From a candidate division TA06 bacterium SM23_40 (lineage in GTDB: Bacteria; LJUI01; SM1-40), in the NCBI GenBank assembly GCA_001303705.1, contig LJUI01000065.1:1-16510 (forward strand): DNA of 16,510 bases, in the 5' to 3' direction. Made by a program: the position numbers and the translations under genes. Below the pieces are notes generated by a model, which had not been told where the DNA came from, ran no database searches, and saw only the letters and a list, made by a program, of their open reading frames with translations. Shown here piece after piece: positions 1 through 8,369 of this stretch. How positions within the stretch are numbered: position 1 is the first letter of the stretch; each line of letters opens with the position of its first letter.

Positions 1-30
1 TGTCTGCCCGGGGGAGATTCGGTGCGATGA
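1..30 (+). CDS. Possible 3' end of an upstream gene
   Basis: Reading in frame from base 1 gives nine codons ending CLPGGDSVR and a TGA stop at 28-30, which overlaps the ATG of the next gene as ATGA. Such overlaps recur downstream (for example at 2368-2371), so this is plausibly the tail of an upstream operon member. Too little is visible to name a product, and the open frame could be chance. Confidence 0.35.
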   Translation, partial: CLPGGDSVR

Positions 31-989
31 GAGTGTCGGTCGTCACGACTGTGAAGAACGAGGAGGCGACGATCGGAGAGTATCTCTCTGCTCTCGCCGC
101 ACAGTCGCGTACGCCGGATGAGGTCGTGATCGTGGACGGCGGCTCGAGCGATGAAACGGTGGCGGCGATCCGCGAGCGACACCTCTCTGGTATCGCCGTG
201 GAGGTGATCGAGGAGCCCGGCGCGAACATCGCACGGGGGAGAAACATCGGTATCGCACGAGCGAGTTCCGAAGTCATAGCGGTGACTGATTCGGGATGCA
301 GGCCCGATGGGAGCTGGCTGGAGAACCTCCTGCGACCCCTCGATGAGGATCCCTCAGTCGATGTCGTTGCAGGCGTGGTCCTCGGGGATGCCCGCACGCC
401 GTTCGAGCAGTGTGTCGTCGATGTGGCCGTCGTCGACCCGGCACTCTTCGATGAGGAGAGATTCCATCCCATCTCACGAAATGTTGCGTTTCGCAAGAGC
501 GCGTGGCAGAGGGTGGGTGGGTACCCTGAGTGGCTGTATACCGCAGAGGATACTCTGTTCAGCGTTCTGTTGAGAGAAGCGGGGTGCCGGATCAGGTTGG
601 CACGGGACGCGCGTGTGTACTGGCGACCGCGTGGGACATTCCGCCAGCTCTTCAGGCAGTACTTCCTGTACGGCGTCGGGAACGGGAGGGCCAATCTCTT
701 TCCGCCCGAATATCGCAGGCGAATCATCTCTCACGTGCTGGCTCTGGGCGGCGTGGTCGTGCTGGTCATCGCAGGGAGCATCTGGCTCTGGGCTGCAGCC
801 GTGGTACTACTCCTATTATATCTTCACCGTCGGTCTCCCCGCTCCCGCCGAGGGCTGAGGCGGTATCTCATGCTGCAGGCAGTGCGCCGCGTGCGCTTCA
901 GTGCAGAGATGTTGGGCTACGCTGTGGGCACCCTGAGACGGCTCCTGGCTCCGGGTGAACGTCGCCCGAAGCGGCGCATCTTGACATAG
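27..989 (+). CDS. Family 2 glycosyltransferase with C-terminal membrane segments
   Basis: This is a probable GT2 (GT-A fold) enzyme of 320 aa that transfers a sugar from a nucleotide donor to a lipid-linked EPS intermediate at the inner face of the cytoplasmic membrane. The N-terminus MRVSVVTTVKNEEATI is the typical GT2 opening. VIVDGGSSDET (around residues 34-44) is the nucleotide-binding segment, and TDSG (87-90) sits where the DxD metal motif lies. The acidic pair ED (174-175) in YTAEDTLFSVLL matches the usual catalytic-base motif. Residues about 234-266 are strongly hydrophobic and likely form one hairpin or two membrane spans, followed by an Arg-rich cytoplasmic tail. The ATG is preceded by GGGGGAG (10-16) at a good distance. 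Donor and acceptor sugars cannot be read from the sequence. Confidence 0.88.
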   Translation: MRVSVVTTVKNEEATIGEYLSALAAQSRTPDEVVIVDGGSSDETVAAIRERHLSGIAVEVIEEPGANIARGRNIGIARASSEVIAVTDSGCRPDGSWLENLLRPLDEDPSVDVVAGVVLGDARTPFEQCVVDVAVVDPALFDEERFHPISRNVAFRKSAWQRVGGYPEWLYTAEDTLFSVLLREAGCRIRLARDARVYWRPRGTFRQLFRQYFLYGVGNGRANLFPPEYRRRIISHVLALGGVVVLVIAGSIWLWAAAVVLLLLYLHRRSPRSRRGLRRYLMLQAVRRVRFSAEMLGYAVGTLRRLLAPGERRPKRRILT

Positions 990-1072
990 AGGGCCTGACG
1001 CCGGAGACCCGTCCTGGCATGAGGGAAGGGGCTGCGCATCGGTCGGAAGGCAGGGAGACGAGGCGTTGGACC

Positions 1073-2371
1073 ATGAACGAGACGGGCATTGACAGACTGC
1101 TCATCATAACCTATGTGGATCATGGGAAAGATGCCAACCAGCGGACACATCATCTGGTCGACTATTTCAAACATCGCTGTCGGGAAGTGGTCGTTGTCTA
1201 TCGCGGAGGGCCGGTACCTCGTTCAAAGCGGTCGGAGCTTCTCGGGCTCGCCAGGTGCAGGTTATTGTGGTCGGCGAGCGAGAACGTGCGAATCCTGAGA
1301 GTCGAGCCACCGCTCAACTACACATATGGCCTGGGGATGAAGCTCCTCGGGTATGAAGGAGTCGACACGAGTGTTCAGCGGGGAATTCGGGGTCTGGTGG
1401 GGAAGATACTGCGCAGAGCGGGAGGGCTGAGACACTGGGTCGCTCCCCTCGCCGTCTGGCTCGGCACGGCGCTGGAGGTCCCGGGGCGTTTCGATGTCTG
1501 CATATCCGAAGGACCGTGGGAGACCTGTCTCGGTTACGTACTTCGACGCCTGGGACGCGTGCGTCTGCTCATCTATGAAGATGTAGATTTTCTTGGTGGG
1601 CTGGGCAGCACACTGTATGACCGGGCGACTCACGCCCTGGAGGTCTTCTGCGGGAAGCAGGCTGACATGACGATCGCCGCCGGGAACCTTCTTGCGCAGC
1701 TTCGTGAGAGACAGACCGGGAGGCGGCCTATCGTCGTCCATAATGGTGTCGACTACAGGGCGTTCGTCCGCGCTCAGAAGAGGGAGCCGCACCCGCCCAC
1801 GCTCATTTACACGGGGATGATCAGCGATTGGTCCGCGCTCGACGTAGCGATTGCGGCCCTGCCTCGAATCCGCCAGAGTGTGAGCGGAATCCGCCTGTTC
1901 ATAGTGGGCACTGGCATCTCACGTCACGAAGAGTGGCTGAGGCAACTGGCGAGGGACATGGGTGTGGAGCACGAGGTTTCTTTCTTTGGACGGAAGCCGT
2001 ATCACGAGCTACCTCTCTATCTGCGCCAGGCTGATATCGGGCTCGCCAACTTCCGACTCACGCCGTTCAGGAAGTATGCGTTTCCGCTCAAGGTGATCGA
2101 GTACATGGCGGCGGGGCTGCCGGTCATAGGCACGAAAGAATCGGAGACCGCAGACATCATTACGAGGTACAGGTGTGGCACAGCGATCGACTGTTCGCCG
2201 GAGGCGCTAGCCGAAAGTGTTGTCGATCTACTGAGCGATAGCGCGAAGTACAGGCGCATGGCCGCGAGCGCCAGCGAAGCGAGCGCTGCATTTGACTGGG
2301 AACGGGTGCTCGCGCAGGAGTACTGGCATATCACTAGAGCCTTGACCCATCGAGGACTGCGGAGGATATGA
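1073..2371 (+). CDS. Family 4 glycosyltransferase, copy A
   Basis: This GT-B fold GT4-type enzyme of 432 aa probably adds a sugar to the EPS repeat unit in the cytoplasm. The frame is open from an ATG at 1019. The ATG at 1073 is preferred because GAGG (1060-1063) precedes it and because its paralog at 3419 starts in register (RLLIITYVD here, RLLIVTEMD there). Both share the unusual N-terminal block NQRTHHLV, then RFDVCI[SA]EGPWE and NGVD. The C-terminal domain starts around PTLIYTG. The donor-site motif reads RKYAFPLKVIEYMAAGLP: the second Glu of the GT4 E-x7-E pair is present and the first is replaced. The stop overlaps the next start as ATGA, so translational coupling is likely. Confidence 0.85.
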   Translation: MNETGIDRLLIITYVDHGKDANQRTHHLVDYFKHRCREVVVVYRGGPVPRSKRSELLGLARCRLLWSASENVRILRVEPPLNYTYGLGMKLLGYEGVDTSVQRGIRGLVGKILRRAGGLRHWVAPLAVWLGTALEVPGRFDVCISEGPWETCLGYVLRRLGRVRLLIYEDVDFLGGLGSTLYDRATHALEVFCGKQADMTIAAGNLLAQLRERQTGRRPIVVHNGVDYRAFVRAQKREPHPPTLIYTGMISDWSALDVAIAALPRIRQSVSGIRLFIVGTGISRHEEWLRQLARDMGVEHEVSFFGRKPYHELPLYLRQADIGLANFRLTPFRKYAFPLKVIEYMAAGLPVIGTKESETADIITRYRCGTAIDCSPEALAESVVDLLSDSAKYRRMAASASEASAAFDWERVLAQEYWHITRALTHRGLRRI

Positions 2372-3406
2372 AGATCGGTCTCGACACATCATACGTCGGC
2401 CTCTCCGGGAATCCTAGAGGCGGCGCATACCAGTACATCGTCAACTTGACGCAGGCGATCCTCTCCGTCGACCACGAGAATGAATACCGGCTTTCGTTCA
2501 ACTACGTTCGTCGGAAGCATGCCCGCACCTTGAATGAGGTCAAAAGGCTCTTCCCAGGCGGGCGGTGCATCGTCAGACGGATTCCTTTTCGCAGTTGGAT
2601 CCCCTATCCAGCAGAGTTCTACGTTGGAAGGGTTGATGTCTTTCATGGCATGTATGAGAGCCTCCCCCCCGTGCTTGAGTGCCGTACTGTGGTCACGGTC
2701 CACGATTCCGCATACAAGAGGCGACCCGACTCGCTCCGGCCTGAGTGGGTGCAGCGCCTGGGAAGACAGATCCCGGAGGCGATCGGCCGCGCGGACCTTG
2801 TGATCACCGTCTCCCGATTCACCAAGGGCGATCTAGAGGAGATGTTGGGTGTACCAGAGGAGAAGATCAGGGTGATCTACCATGGGGCGAATTCCGCATT
2901 TTTCCGCATTGCGAGTGAACCGGTCGAGGCGTCGGAGTCGGTCAGGATGGCATATGGGATCCGGCGCCCATATATCCTCTACGTCGGGGTGCTTCAACCG
3001 AGCAAGAACATCGGCGGGCTCGTGGAGGCGTTCGCCCGGCTCAAGGCGAGGATCGATATCCCACATCGTCTCGTCATCGTGGGAGCCAGGGGGTGGATGT
3101 ATGAAGACATCTTCGTGAAGATGCAGGAATCGGGGGTGGAGGATGTAGTCGATTTTCCGGGTGAAGTGCAGGACGCCGGTGGTAGCGGCCCGGGCGTGCT
3201 CGCTTCCGGAGGTGGTGGGAGATGCCGGCGTGCTGGCAGATCCCCATTCCCCGGAGGAGATCGCGAGGGCAATGGAGCGTGTCGTCACTGATGAACAACT
3301 GCGGCGTGATCTGAGGGTCAGGGGGACAAAGCGCGCCAGCACGTTCACCTGGGAGGAGGCGGCGAGGCAGACGATCGATGTGTATCGGGAGGCGTCCGCT
3401 CTGTAG
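2368..3406 (+). pseudogene. Family 4 glycosyltransferase, frameshifted by an internal deletion
   Basis: The N-terminal part reads as a normal GT4 mannosyltransferase-like enzyme: MKIGLDTSYVGL, a GGAYQY loop, TVHDSAYKRRP, VITVSRFTKGDL, VIYHGA, and the C-domain opening YILYVGVLQPSKNIGG. It is intact to VVDFPGEVQD (codons ending at 3174). From there the original frame gives low-complexity Gly/Arg/Pro sequence until a stop at 3291. The +1 frame from 3161 resumes a convincing GT4 C-terminus (MKCRTPVVAA, SLPEVVGDAGVLADPHSPEEIARAM) and ends at TAG 3404-3406. The stretch of about 30 residues normally between these parts, including the E-x7-E donor motif, is missing. The overlapping 13 nt TGAAGTGCAGGAC (3162-3174) make sense in both frames, as expected after deletion between direct repeats. 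The product should be inactive unless the lesion is an assembly error. Confidence 0.85.
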
Positions 3407-3418
3407 CGAGGAGTTACG

Positions 3419-4744
3419 ATGCGACGGCTATTGATCGTGACGGAAATGGATCTCTGGGCGTTTCCCAACCAGAGGACACATCACCTCGTTCGTCACCTCT
3501 CTCCGAAATTTGATGAGATCGTCGTGCTTTGTTGTTCGAAGGTAACCGACAGATCGTTTGTCGGGCAACTGAAGGGTCTCATGATGCGCACACAGGTGCT
3601 GCCGCTGGGCGATGCGACCCTAGTCCGGATCAATCCGTTTCTCAATCACGTCGAGAGCCTCGGGTTGACGATGCTGGGGCTGGAGAGCCCCTACAGCGAG
3701 CGGAGGAGGGGAGTACGGAGAGTGGTGAGTAGCATCTTGAGCAACATTGGCTGTGTCGCCGAGTTCGCAATACTCCCGTCTCTCCTTCTCACGTTCTTAC
3801 TCAGGGCGAGGGGGCGGTTCGATGTCTGCATCGCGGAGGGGCCGTGGGAGGCGGCGTTGGGCATGATCCTGCGACGGATGGGGTACCTCAAGTTGCTCGT
3901 CTATGATGATATCGATTTCACCCCTGGTTATCATTCCATTAGCCGGTTCAGGCGGAACTACCGCCTCTTGATGGAGCGGTGGTCGATGAAAAGTTCCGAC
4001 CTCATCACGGCAGTCGGAGACCTGTTGGCCGAACTGAGACACAAGCTGACTGGCAAGCCTGTGACGGTAGTGCCGAACGGCGTCGACCTGGAGCACTTCA
4101 GTCGCGCACAGAAGAAGGTTGCCCATCGGCCGACGCTGGTGTATACTGGAAATGTTGCCGGGTGGGCTGGGATCGACCTCGCCATAGAGGCGCTCCCCCT
4201 GATCGCCGAGCGTATATCCGACATCCGCCTTCTCGTCGTCGGCTTCAGTTCGCCTGAATACAGTGCAGTGATGGAGTCGCTGGTGGAGAAGTCCGGTGTT
4301 AGGGGTCATTTCTCCTATGTGGGGCAGAAGGAATACCGAGAACTTCCGGAGTTCCTGAGGCAGAGTGACATCGGGCTTGCGGTCTTTCGTCCTGTTGAGG
4401 TGCGGAAGTATGCGTTCTCACTCAAGGTGATTGAGTACATGGCAGCGGGGTTGCCGGTCATCGTCACCTGCGGGACGCAATCGGAACGAGTCGTCGAGCG
4501 CTATCGCTGCGGCGAGGCGATCGATTTCGATCCCCAAGCGTTCGCCGATTGTGCAATCCGGATGATACTGGATAGGGAACGCTACCACCGTTATGTAGAG
4601 AATGGCATCCGGGCAAGCAGAGAGTTTGCCTGGCCTGCTCTTGTCGAGCGGGAGTACGATCTTATTGCAGAGAGCTATGCCCAGCGCTTCTGTAGCGCTG
4701 GCAATATCCATCGAGGGGAGGTACACAAGCCATATGCGGCGTAG
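3419..4744 (+). CDS. Family 4 glycosyltransferase, copy B
   Basis: This GT4-type enzyme of 441 aa is paralogous to the one at 1073-2371. Shared blocks in the same order are NQRTHHLV, RFDVCIAEGPWE, LLVYDDIDF, VPNGVDLEHFSRAQKK, PTLVYTG, the segment RKYAFSLKVIEYMAAGLP, and ERYRCGEAIDF. As in copy A, the first Glu of the canonical E-x7-E pair is absent and the second is kept. An excellent ribosome site GAGGAG (3408-3413) precedes the ATG. It lies 12 nt after the broken GT gene and overlaps the following lipoprotein gene by 11 nt. It probably transfers a second, similar sugar in the EPS repeat unit. The C-terminal extension (about 15 residues after QRF) has no counterpart in copy A. Substrate unknown. 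Confidence 0.87.
   Translation: MRRLLIVTEMDLWAFPNQRTHHLVRHLSPKFDEIVVLCCSKVTDRSFVGQLKGLMMRTQVLPLGDATLVRINPFLNHVESLGLTMLGLESPYSERRRGVRRVVSSILSNIGCVAEFAILPSLLLTFLLRARGRFDVCIAEGPWEAALGMILRRMGYLKLLVYDDIDFTPGYHSISRFRRNYRLLMERWSMKSSDLITAVGDLLAELRHKLTGKPVTVVPNGVDLEHFSRAQKKVAHRPTLVYTGNVAGWAGIDLAIEALPLIAERISDIRLLVVGFSSPEYSAVMESLVEKSGVRGHFSYVGQKEYRELPEFLRQSDIGLAVFRPVEVRKYAFSLKVIEYMAAGLPVIVTCGTQSERVVERYRCGEAIDFDPQAFADCAIRMILDRERYHRYVENGIRASREFAWPALVEREYDLIAESYAQRFCSAGNIHRGEVHKPYAA
4681..4701 (+). promoter_or_regulatory. Perfect 7-bp hairpin just ahead of the lipoprotein start
   Basis: CCAGCGC (4681-4687) and GCGCTGG (4695-4701) are exact reverse complements around a 7-nt loop. The hairpin lies in the last codons of the preceding glycosyltransferase, 12 nt upstream of the GAGGGGAGG ribosome site (4713-4721) of the GH39-like gene. 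It could tune coupling between the two genes or protect a processed mRNA end. No T-run follows, so it is not an intrinsic terminator. Function is inference. Confidence 0.3.
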
Positions 4745-6812
4745 CATCATGAGAACTGTTGTCGGACGGAGACACTCTCAAGCAGGTTCTTTGCTGCGTG
4801 GTCTGGCAGTCGGGATGCTTATCTGCTCTTGTGTCGGCTGTGCCACGACTACGGATCACGACGTCGCTGTCGGTGAAGCCGAGGAAGACGCGGGAGCAGG
4901 GGATGAAGAGGGGGTACCCGGTGTCGGCCAGGCAATCCGTATCGATACGGTGCGCATCGATTGTGGATCTCCAGGTGATCCGATCGGCGCCGTCTTTCGC
5001 CCCGGAGTGCAGGTTCATTTCTTCGGGCCCGGGATCGATAGAATGTTCCGTCAATTCCTCGAAGATATGCGTGTCGGCGTCGTCAGGATTCGGATTGAGG
5101 GCGCGTTGCGCTACTCTACGAGTTACGCTGAGTTTCGCCAACACGTATCCGATCACGATCGACGAATCCGTGCCGTCATCGATCGCGGAGGTCAGGTGAT
5201 CATCCAGCTGCATCAGATGCCCCGGTGGCTGTCGAGCGTAAGATCGGAGGATCCAATTCCGGGCCGCAACGATCCGCGCTATCTCATCGCTCCTCCGCGT
5301 GACTATGCTCTGTGGGAGGATGTGGTCTATGAGGTCGTCAAACACTTCAACCGAGACCTGGGCCTGGACCTCCTCTACGAGATCTGGAACGAGCCTGAAT
5401 TCGCCACCATGTGGAGTGGCAATATGGAAGACTACTTCAAGCTCTACCGCCACGCGGTGATCGGCGCCAGAGGTGCGGATCCGGACGCGCGAGTGGGTGG
5501 CCCGGCGCTGGGATGGTGGAGTTCCGGCTACGGGCTCCCAGGTCGTCTTCTTGAAGAGCAGGGAAAGGATGCACTGAAACAGAGTATACTCTATCAATGG
5601 CTCGCATATGCGAGTTCGACCGCTCTGCCCGAAATGAAGATGGATCGACTGCCGGTCGATTTTGTGAGCTGGCATCAGTATATCGACCAGACCTCCTATG
5701 TTGGCACGCCGGTCAAGACGATCAGAGACTGGCTGGAGGAGTTCGGATATGGTCGTGACACGCCGCTCATTATTGATGAGTGGAATAGTGGCGGTCCACG
5801 ATTTCACGATCCAAGACGGGATACTCCTTACGGTGCTGCCTTTAGCGCAGCGATGATCGTGGAGATGGATAGGGCAGGTCTCGATGGGCATTCGTTCTTC
5901 GAACTCCGGAGTGACTGGCCCGAGGACCCGCAGTTCACAGGCGATCTCGGACTCGTGACACCTATCGGGATCGTCAAACCGGCCTACAATGCCTTCCGTC
6001 TGATCTCGATGCTCGACGGCAGACGTCTTGACACAGAGAGGAGTGCTGAGTCATCTCTCGGCATTGTGGCGTCGCGGAACGAGGAGCAGATATGTCTCCT
6101 AGTCGTGAATTTTCTCACGGGCGACTCTCCCTTCCGCGAGGCGGGGAGATTTCTTACCGAGCGCGGTTATCAACAGGAGGATCTAAGGCGCCTTGGCCTG
6201 ACAGCGAAGGAGTTGCATCTGATTTTTCAGGGCAGGAGGAATACGGACGGACTGAGGCTCAGCCCGGCAGAACGTGAGGATCTGGATGCCGCTGCTGCTC
6301 TCTATGAGCAAGTAGGAGAGCTCGTCAGCTCGAGTCGTACGGTGGTGCTCGAATTCGTCGATGTTCCCTACGATTCCATCGTGCTTTGCGAGCGCTATCT
6401 GATCGATGAGGAACATGCCGGTCTTCACCGGGAGCAGGCAAGGATCGAGAAATACCTCGAGGGGTTGAAAGAACTGAGCAAGGAGGCCGCGCTCGACTAT
6501 CTCAGGCGTCGCGGATACTCGGCGGTCGAACTCGATCGATGGAGACGTGACTCCCAGGCCGCTGTCGATGCTTACCAACAGGCTCGCGGCAAGCGGCGGC
6601 AAGACCTCGGTGCCGCGCTTGAGCTGTTCCGAGAAGAGCGCCGTCGGAGATTAGCACAGGGTGTCAGAGAGATTAACCAATGGGATGGCGTAGCCCTGAA
6701 GCCCGAAATAGAGCGGTGTCGGCTAATCGACCGGACGGTCACAATCAGAGTGACACTCGAACCACAGGCGGTGAGCCTCATTTCGCTGCGTCCGGTGGCA
6801 TCCCGCCGGTGA
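4734..6812 (+). CDS. GH39-like glycoside hydrolase lipoprotein (PslG-like role)
   Basis: This is a predicted exported lipoprotein of 692 aa with a GH39-type (clan A, TIM barrel) glycosidase domain. The ATG at 4734 follows GAGGGGAGG (4713-4721); a second ATG at 4749 is possible. The N-terminus is Arg-rich, then hydrophobic (LLRGLAVGMLICSCVGC), with Cys33 or Cys36 as the likely lipidated residue; neither lipobox is perfect. An acidic linker follows (EAEEDAGAGDEE). The catalytic acid/base is in IWNEPEF (Glu220) and the nucleophile in IIDEWNSG (Glu349), both in GH39-typical settings. The C-terminal beta-sandwich is recognisable (VVNFLTG, ERYLIDEEH, RTVTIRVTLEP) but is interrupted by two charged, probably helical segments, about 463-525 and 562-643. 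PslG, a GH39 enzyme in the Pseudomonas Psl locus, acts on its own EPS; a similar glycan-trimming role is inferred. Other activities, such as beta-xylosidase, remain possible. Confidence 0.82.
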   Translation: MRRSIMRTVVGRRHSQAGSLLRGLAVGMLICSCVGCATTTDHDVAVGEAEEDAGAGDEEGVPGVGQAIRIDTVRIDCGSPGDPIGAVFRPGVQVHFFGPGIDRMFRQFLEDMRVGVVRIRIEGALRYSTSYAEFRQHVSDHDRRIRAVIDRGGQVIIQLHQMPRWLSSVRSEDPIPGRNDPRYLIAPPRDYALWEDVVYEVVKHFNRDLGLDLLYEIWNEPEFATMWSGNMEDYFKLYRHAVIGARGADPDARVGGPALGWWSSGYGLPGRLLEEQGKDALKQSILYQWLAYASSTALPEMKMDRLPVDFVSWHQYIDQTSYVGTPVKTIRDWLEEFGYGRDTPLIIDEWNSGGPRFHDPRRDTPYGAAFSAAMIVEMDRAGLDGHSFFELRSDWPEDPQFTGDLGLVTPIGIVKPAYNAFRLISMLDGRRLDTERSAESSLGIVASRNEEQICLLVVNFLTGDSPFREAGRFLTERGYQQEDLRRLGLTAKELHLIFQGRRNTDGLRLSPAEREDLDAAAALYEQVGELVSSSRTVVLEFVDVPYDSIVLCERYLIDEEHAGLHREQARIEKYLEGLKELSKEAALDYLRRRGYSAVELDRWRRDSQAAVDAYQQARGKRRQDLGAALELFREERRRRLAQGVREINQWDGVALKPEIERCRLIDRTVTIRVTLEPQAVSLISLRPVASRR

Positions 6813-6846
6813 TTCGACAGAGCAGACAGCGAATGGTGTTGATCGT

Positions 6847-8325
6847 ATGATGCGTGCAGGTGCAACGCATGGTGGGCTCGTCAAATGGCTACCGCGTCCG
6901 GCATACCTTATTACTGCTCTGGTCGGCGGTCTGGGTATCGGGGCATTGGTTGCCGTAGAGCCGTACGTCCGTGGAACACTTGAGCTTACCATCAAGGAAT
7001 ACAATCTGCTGGACCTCTTTCCCTACCAGCTTCTCCTGTTGATTCTCGGCGCGGCAATGGCTCTACTCGTCGTGCCGTATGTGGGCGACAATCGTATCGA
7101 GCGGTTCATCGTGTTTCTCCTTTTCTTGCCGCCTCACTTCAGAGGCTTAACGGTAATTACTGGTCCAGCGGTTACAGTCCTGGCGCTCGCTTTTCTTCTC
7201 GAGAGGAGGTTCTACTACCGGGATACAAGCTGGAATCCTACGCCGGTCTACATACTTGCTCTGGCAACGGTCCCGATGAACTTCGTCTCTGTATCCGTCG
7301 TTGGCGGCGCAGTAGGATGGGTCCGGGAGGGGACAATCGAGTCACTTCACGTCATTCTGCTGTTCATCCTGATCAATGCGATCATCACCAGGGAGCGGCT
7401 CAAGAGTTGTTTTCGCTATCTCGTGGGGATAGGCGTCTTCTCCTCTATCGTGGCTATCGTCACTTTCTTGCTTTACATGTTCACCGGTTTCGGCATCAGC
7501 ACCGCATCTAGTGAGTATCGAATGGGAGAGACGCCATGGGGTGTGACGATGCGTGCAACCGCTTTCGCTGGACACCCAAACAGTCTGGCCATTCTGCTCG
7601 GCGCTCCGGCGGTTATGCTGCTATATCTGGCCCTCTCTCCTCTGGCGCTTTCGAGGCGGCAGCGCCTCGTTCTCCTGGGCGTCACAGGCGTTTTTCTTCT
7701 GGCCATCTATACGACTTTGAGCAGAGGATCGTGGGTGGGAATCGCGGCGGCAATCGCGGTCATGCCGTTCTTCCGTAAGCCTTCCTGGTGGCCGTTTTTT
7801 TTGGCCGTCATCGCGATAGCGATCTCGGTAGGCTTAACGACGGGCATGTTGCAACAAGGTGTCTCTTCGTTCTATGCGTCGTTTGTCGAGCAAAGGGCAG
7901 AGGCAGTTGAGTGCAGGATGTACTATATATGGAGGGGAGTGGGAATTCTCCAGCGCTATCCGCTGACTGGGATCGGGTTGGGGGCCTTCGGACGCTACAA
8001 CCCGGACCCTGCTGCTGTTGGCATTCACAATCTGGAAATGCAACTTGCCACCGAGGTCGGGATCCCCGGTGCTCTGATCCATATGGGTCTCATCATCCTG
8101 GTGACGGTACGGGCCTTCCTGGCAATGCTATCGGCTCGGAGCACTGAGGGACGGACGATAATGCAGATGGTCCTTCTTGCACTCGTGATGACATTGGTAC
8201 ACGGACAGTTTGACATTCTTGCGTTCACATACCATATTTGGTTTGTGCTGGGAATGGCAGAGGCAGCAACTCTCTGTATTAGGCGCAGTGAGGCGGTCGG
8301 GGCTGGACCATCCTTTGCCCGATAG
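6847..8325 (+). CDS. O-antigen ligase / Wzy-type polymerase-like membrane protein
   Basis: This 492-aa polytopic inner-membrane protein has roughly 12 hydrophobic segments and the Wzy_C (O-antigen ligase) signature. Visible landmarks are TLSRGSWVGIAAA (Arg293 in the usual SRG-W motif), the large periplasmic loop, then YPLTGIGLGAFGRYNP, and IHNLEMQLATEVGIPG with His394, matching the conserved HN...E.G block. In Wzy-dependent pathways such proteins polymerise undecaprenyl-linked repeat units or transfer finished glycan to an acceptor on the periplasmic side. Being directly upstream of a Wzz-like gene favours the polymerase role. The start is ATGATG with no clear ribosome site, 34 nt after the previous stop, so coupling to upstream translation is plausible. 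Confidence 0.83.
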   Translation: MMRAGATHGGLVKWLPRPAYLITALVGGLGIGALVAVEPYVRGTLELTIKEYNLLDLFPYQLLLLILGAAMALLVVPYVGDNRIERFIVFLLFLPPHFRGLTVITGPAVTVLALAFLLERRFYYRDTSWNPTPVYILALATVPMNFVSVSVVGGAVGWVREGTIESLHVILLFILINAIITRERLKSCFRYLVGIGVFSSIVAIVTFLLYMFTGFGISTASSEYRMGETPWGVTMRATAFAGHPNSLAILLGAPAVMLLYLALSPLALSRRQRLVLLGVTGVFLLAIYTTLSRGSWVGIAAAIAVMPFFRKPSWWPFFLAVIAIAISVGLTTGMLQQGVSSFYASFVEQRAEAVECRMYYIWRGVGILQRYPLTGIGLGAFGRYNPDPAAVGIHNLEMQLATEVGIPGALIHMGLIILVTVRAFLAMLSARSTEGRTIMQMVLLALVMTLVHGQFDILAFTYHIWFVLGMAEAATLCIRRSEAVGAGPSFAR

Positions 8326-8369
8326 GGCTGTTGGCCGGATCGGAAGACTTTTCGGGAATGTGGATTTAT

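Noticed and set aside
1019-1072. Upstream ATG start for GT4 copy A
   Set aside because: The extra 18 residues are absent from the paralog and the ATG at 1019 has no good ribosome site; 1073 fits better.
3161-3406. Separate small gene of 81 codons starting at GTG 3161
   Set aside because: Its sequence is the continuation of the GT4 C-terminus, so it was merged into the pseudogene rather than called as its own gene.
4662-5891. Long reverse-strand open frame (409 codons) under the GH39-like gene
   Set aside because: It is antisense to a gene with clear catalytic motifs, its translation shows no recognisable domain, and it has no supporting context. It is a codon-bias shadow.
8319-8352. Hairpin CCGAT...ATCGG followed by TTTT after the Wzy-like gene, as a terminator
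   Set aside because: The stem is 5 bp plus a weak 3-bp inner helix, and the T-run is short and six bases away; too weak to call, and downstream genes appear to be in the same operon.
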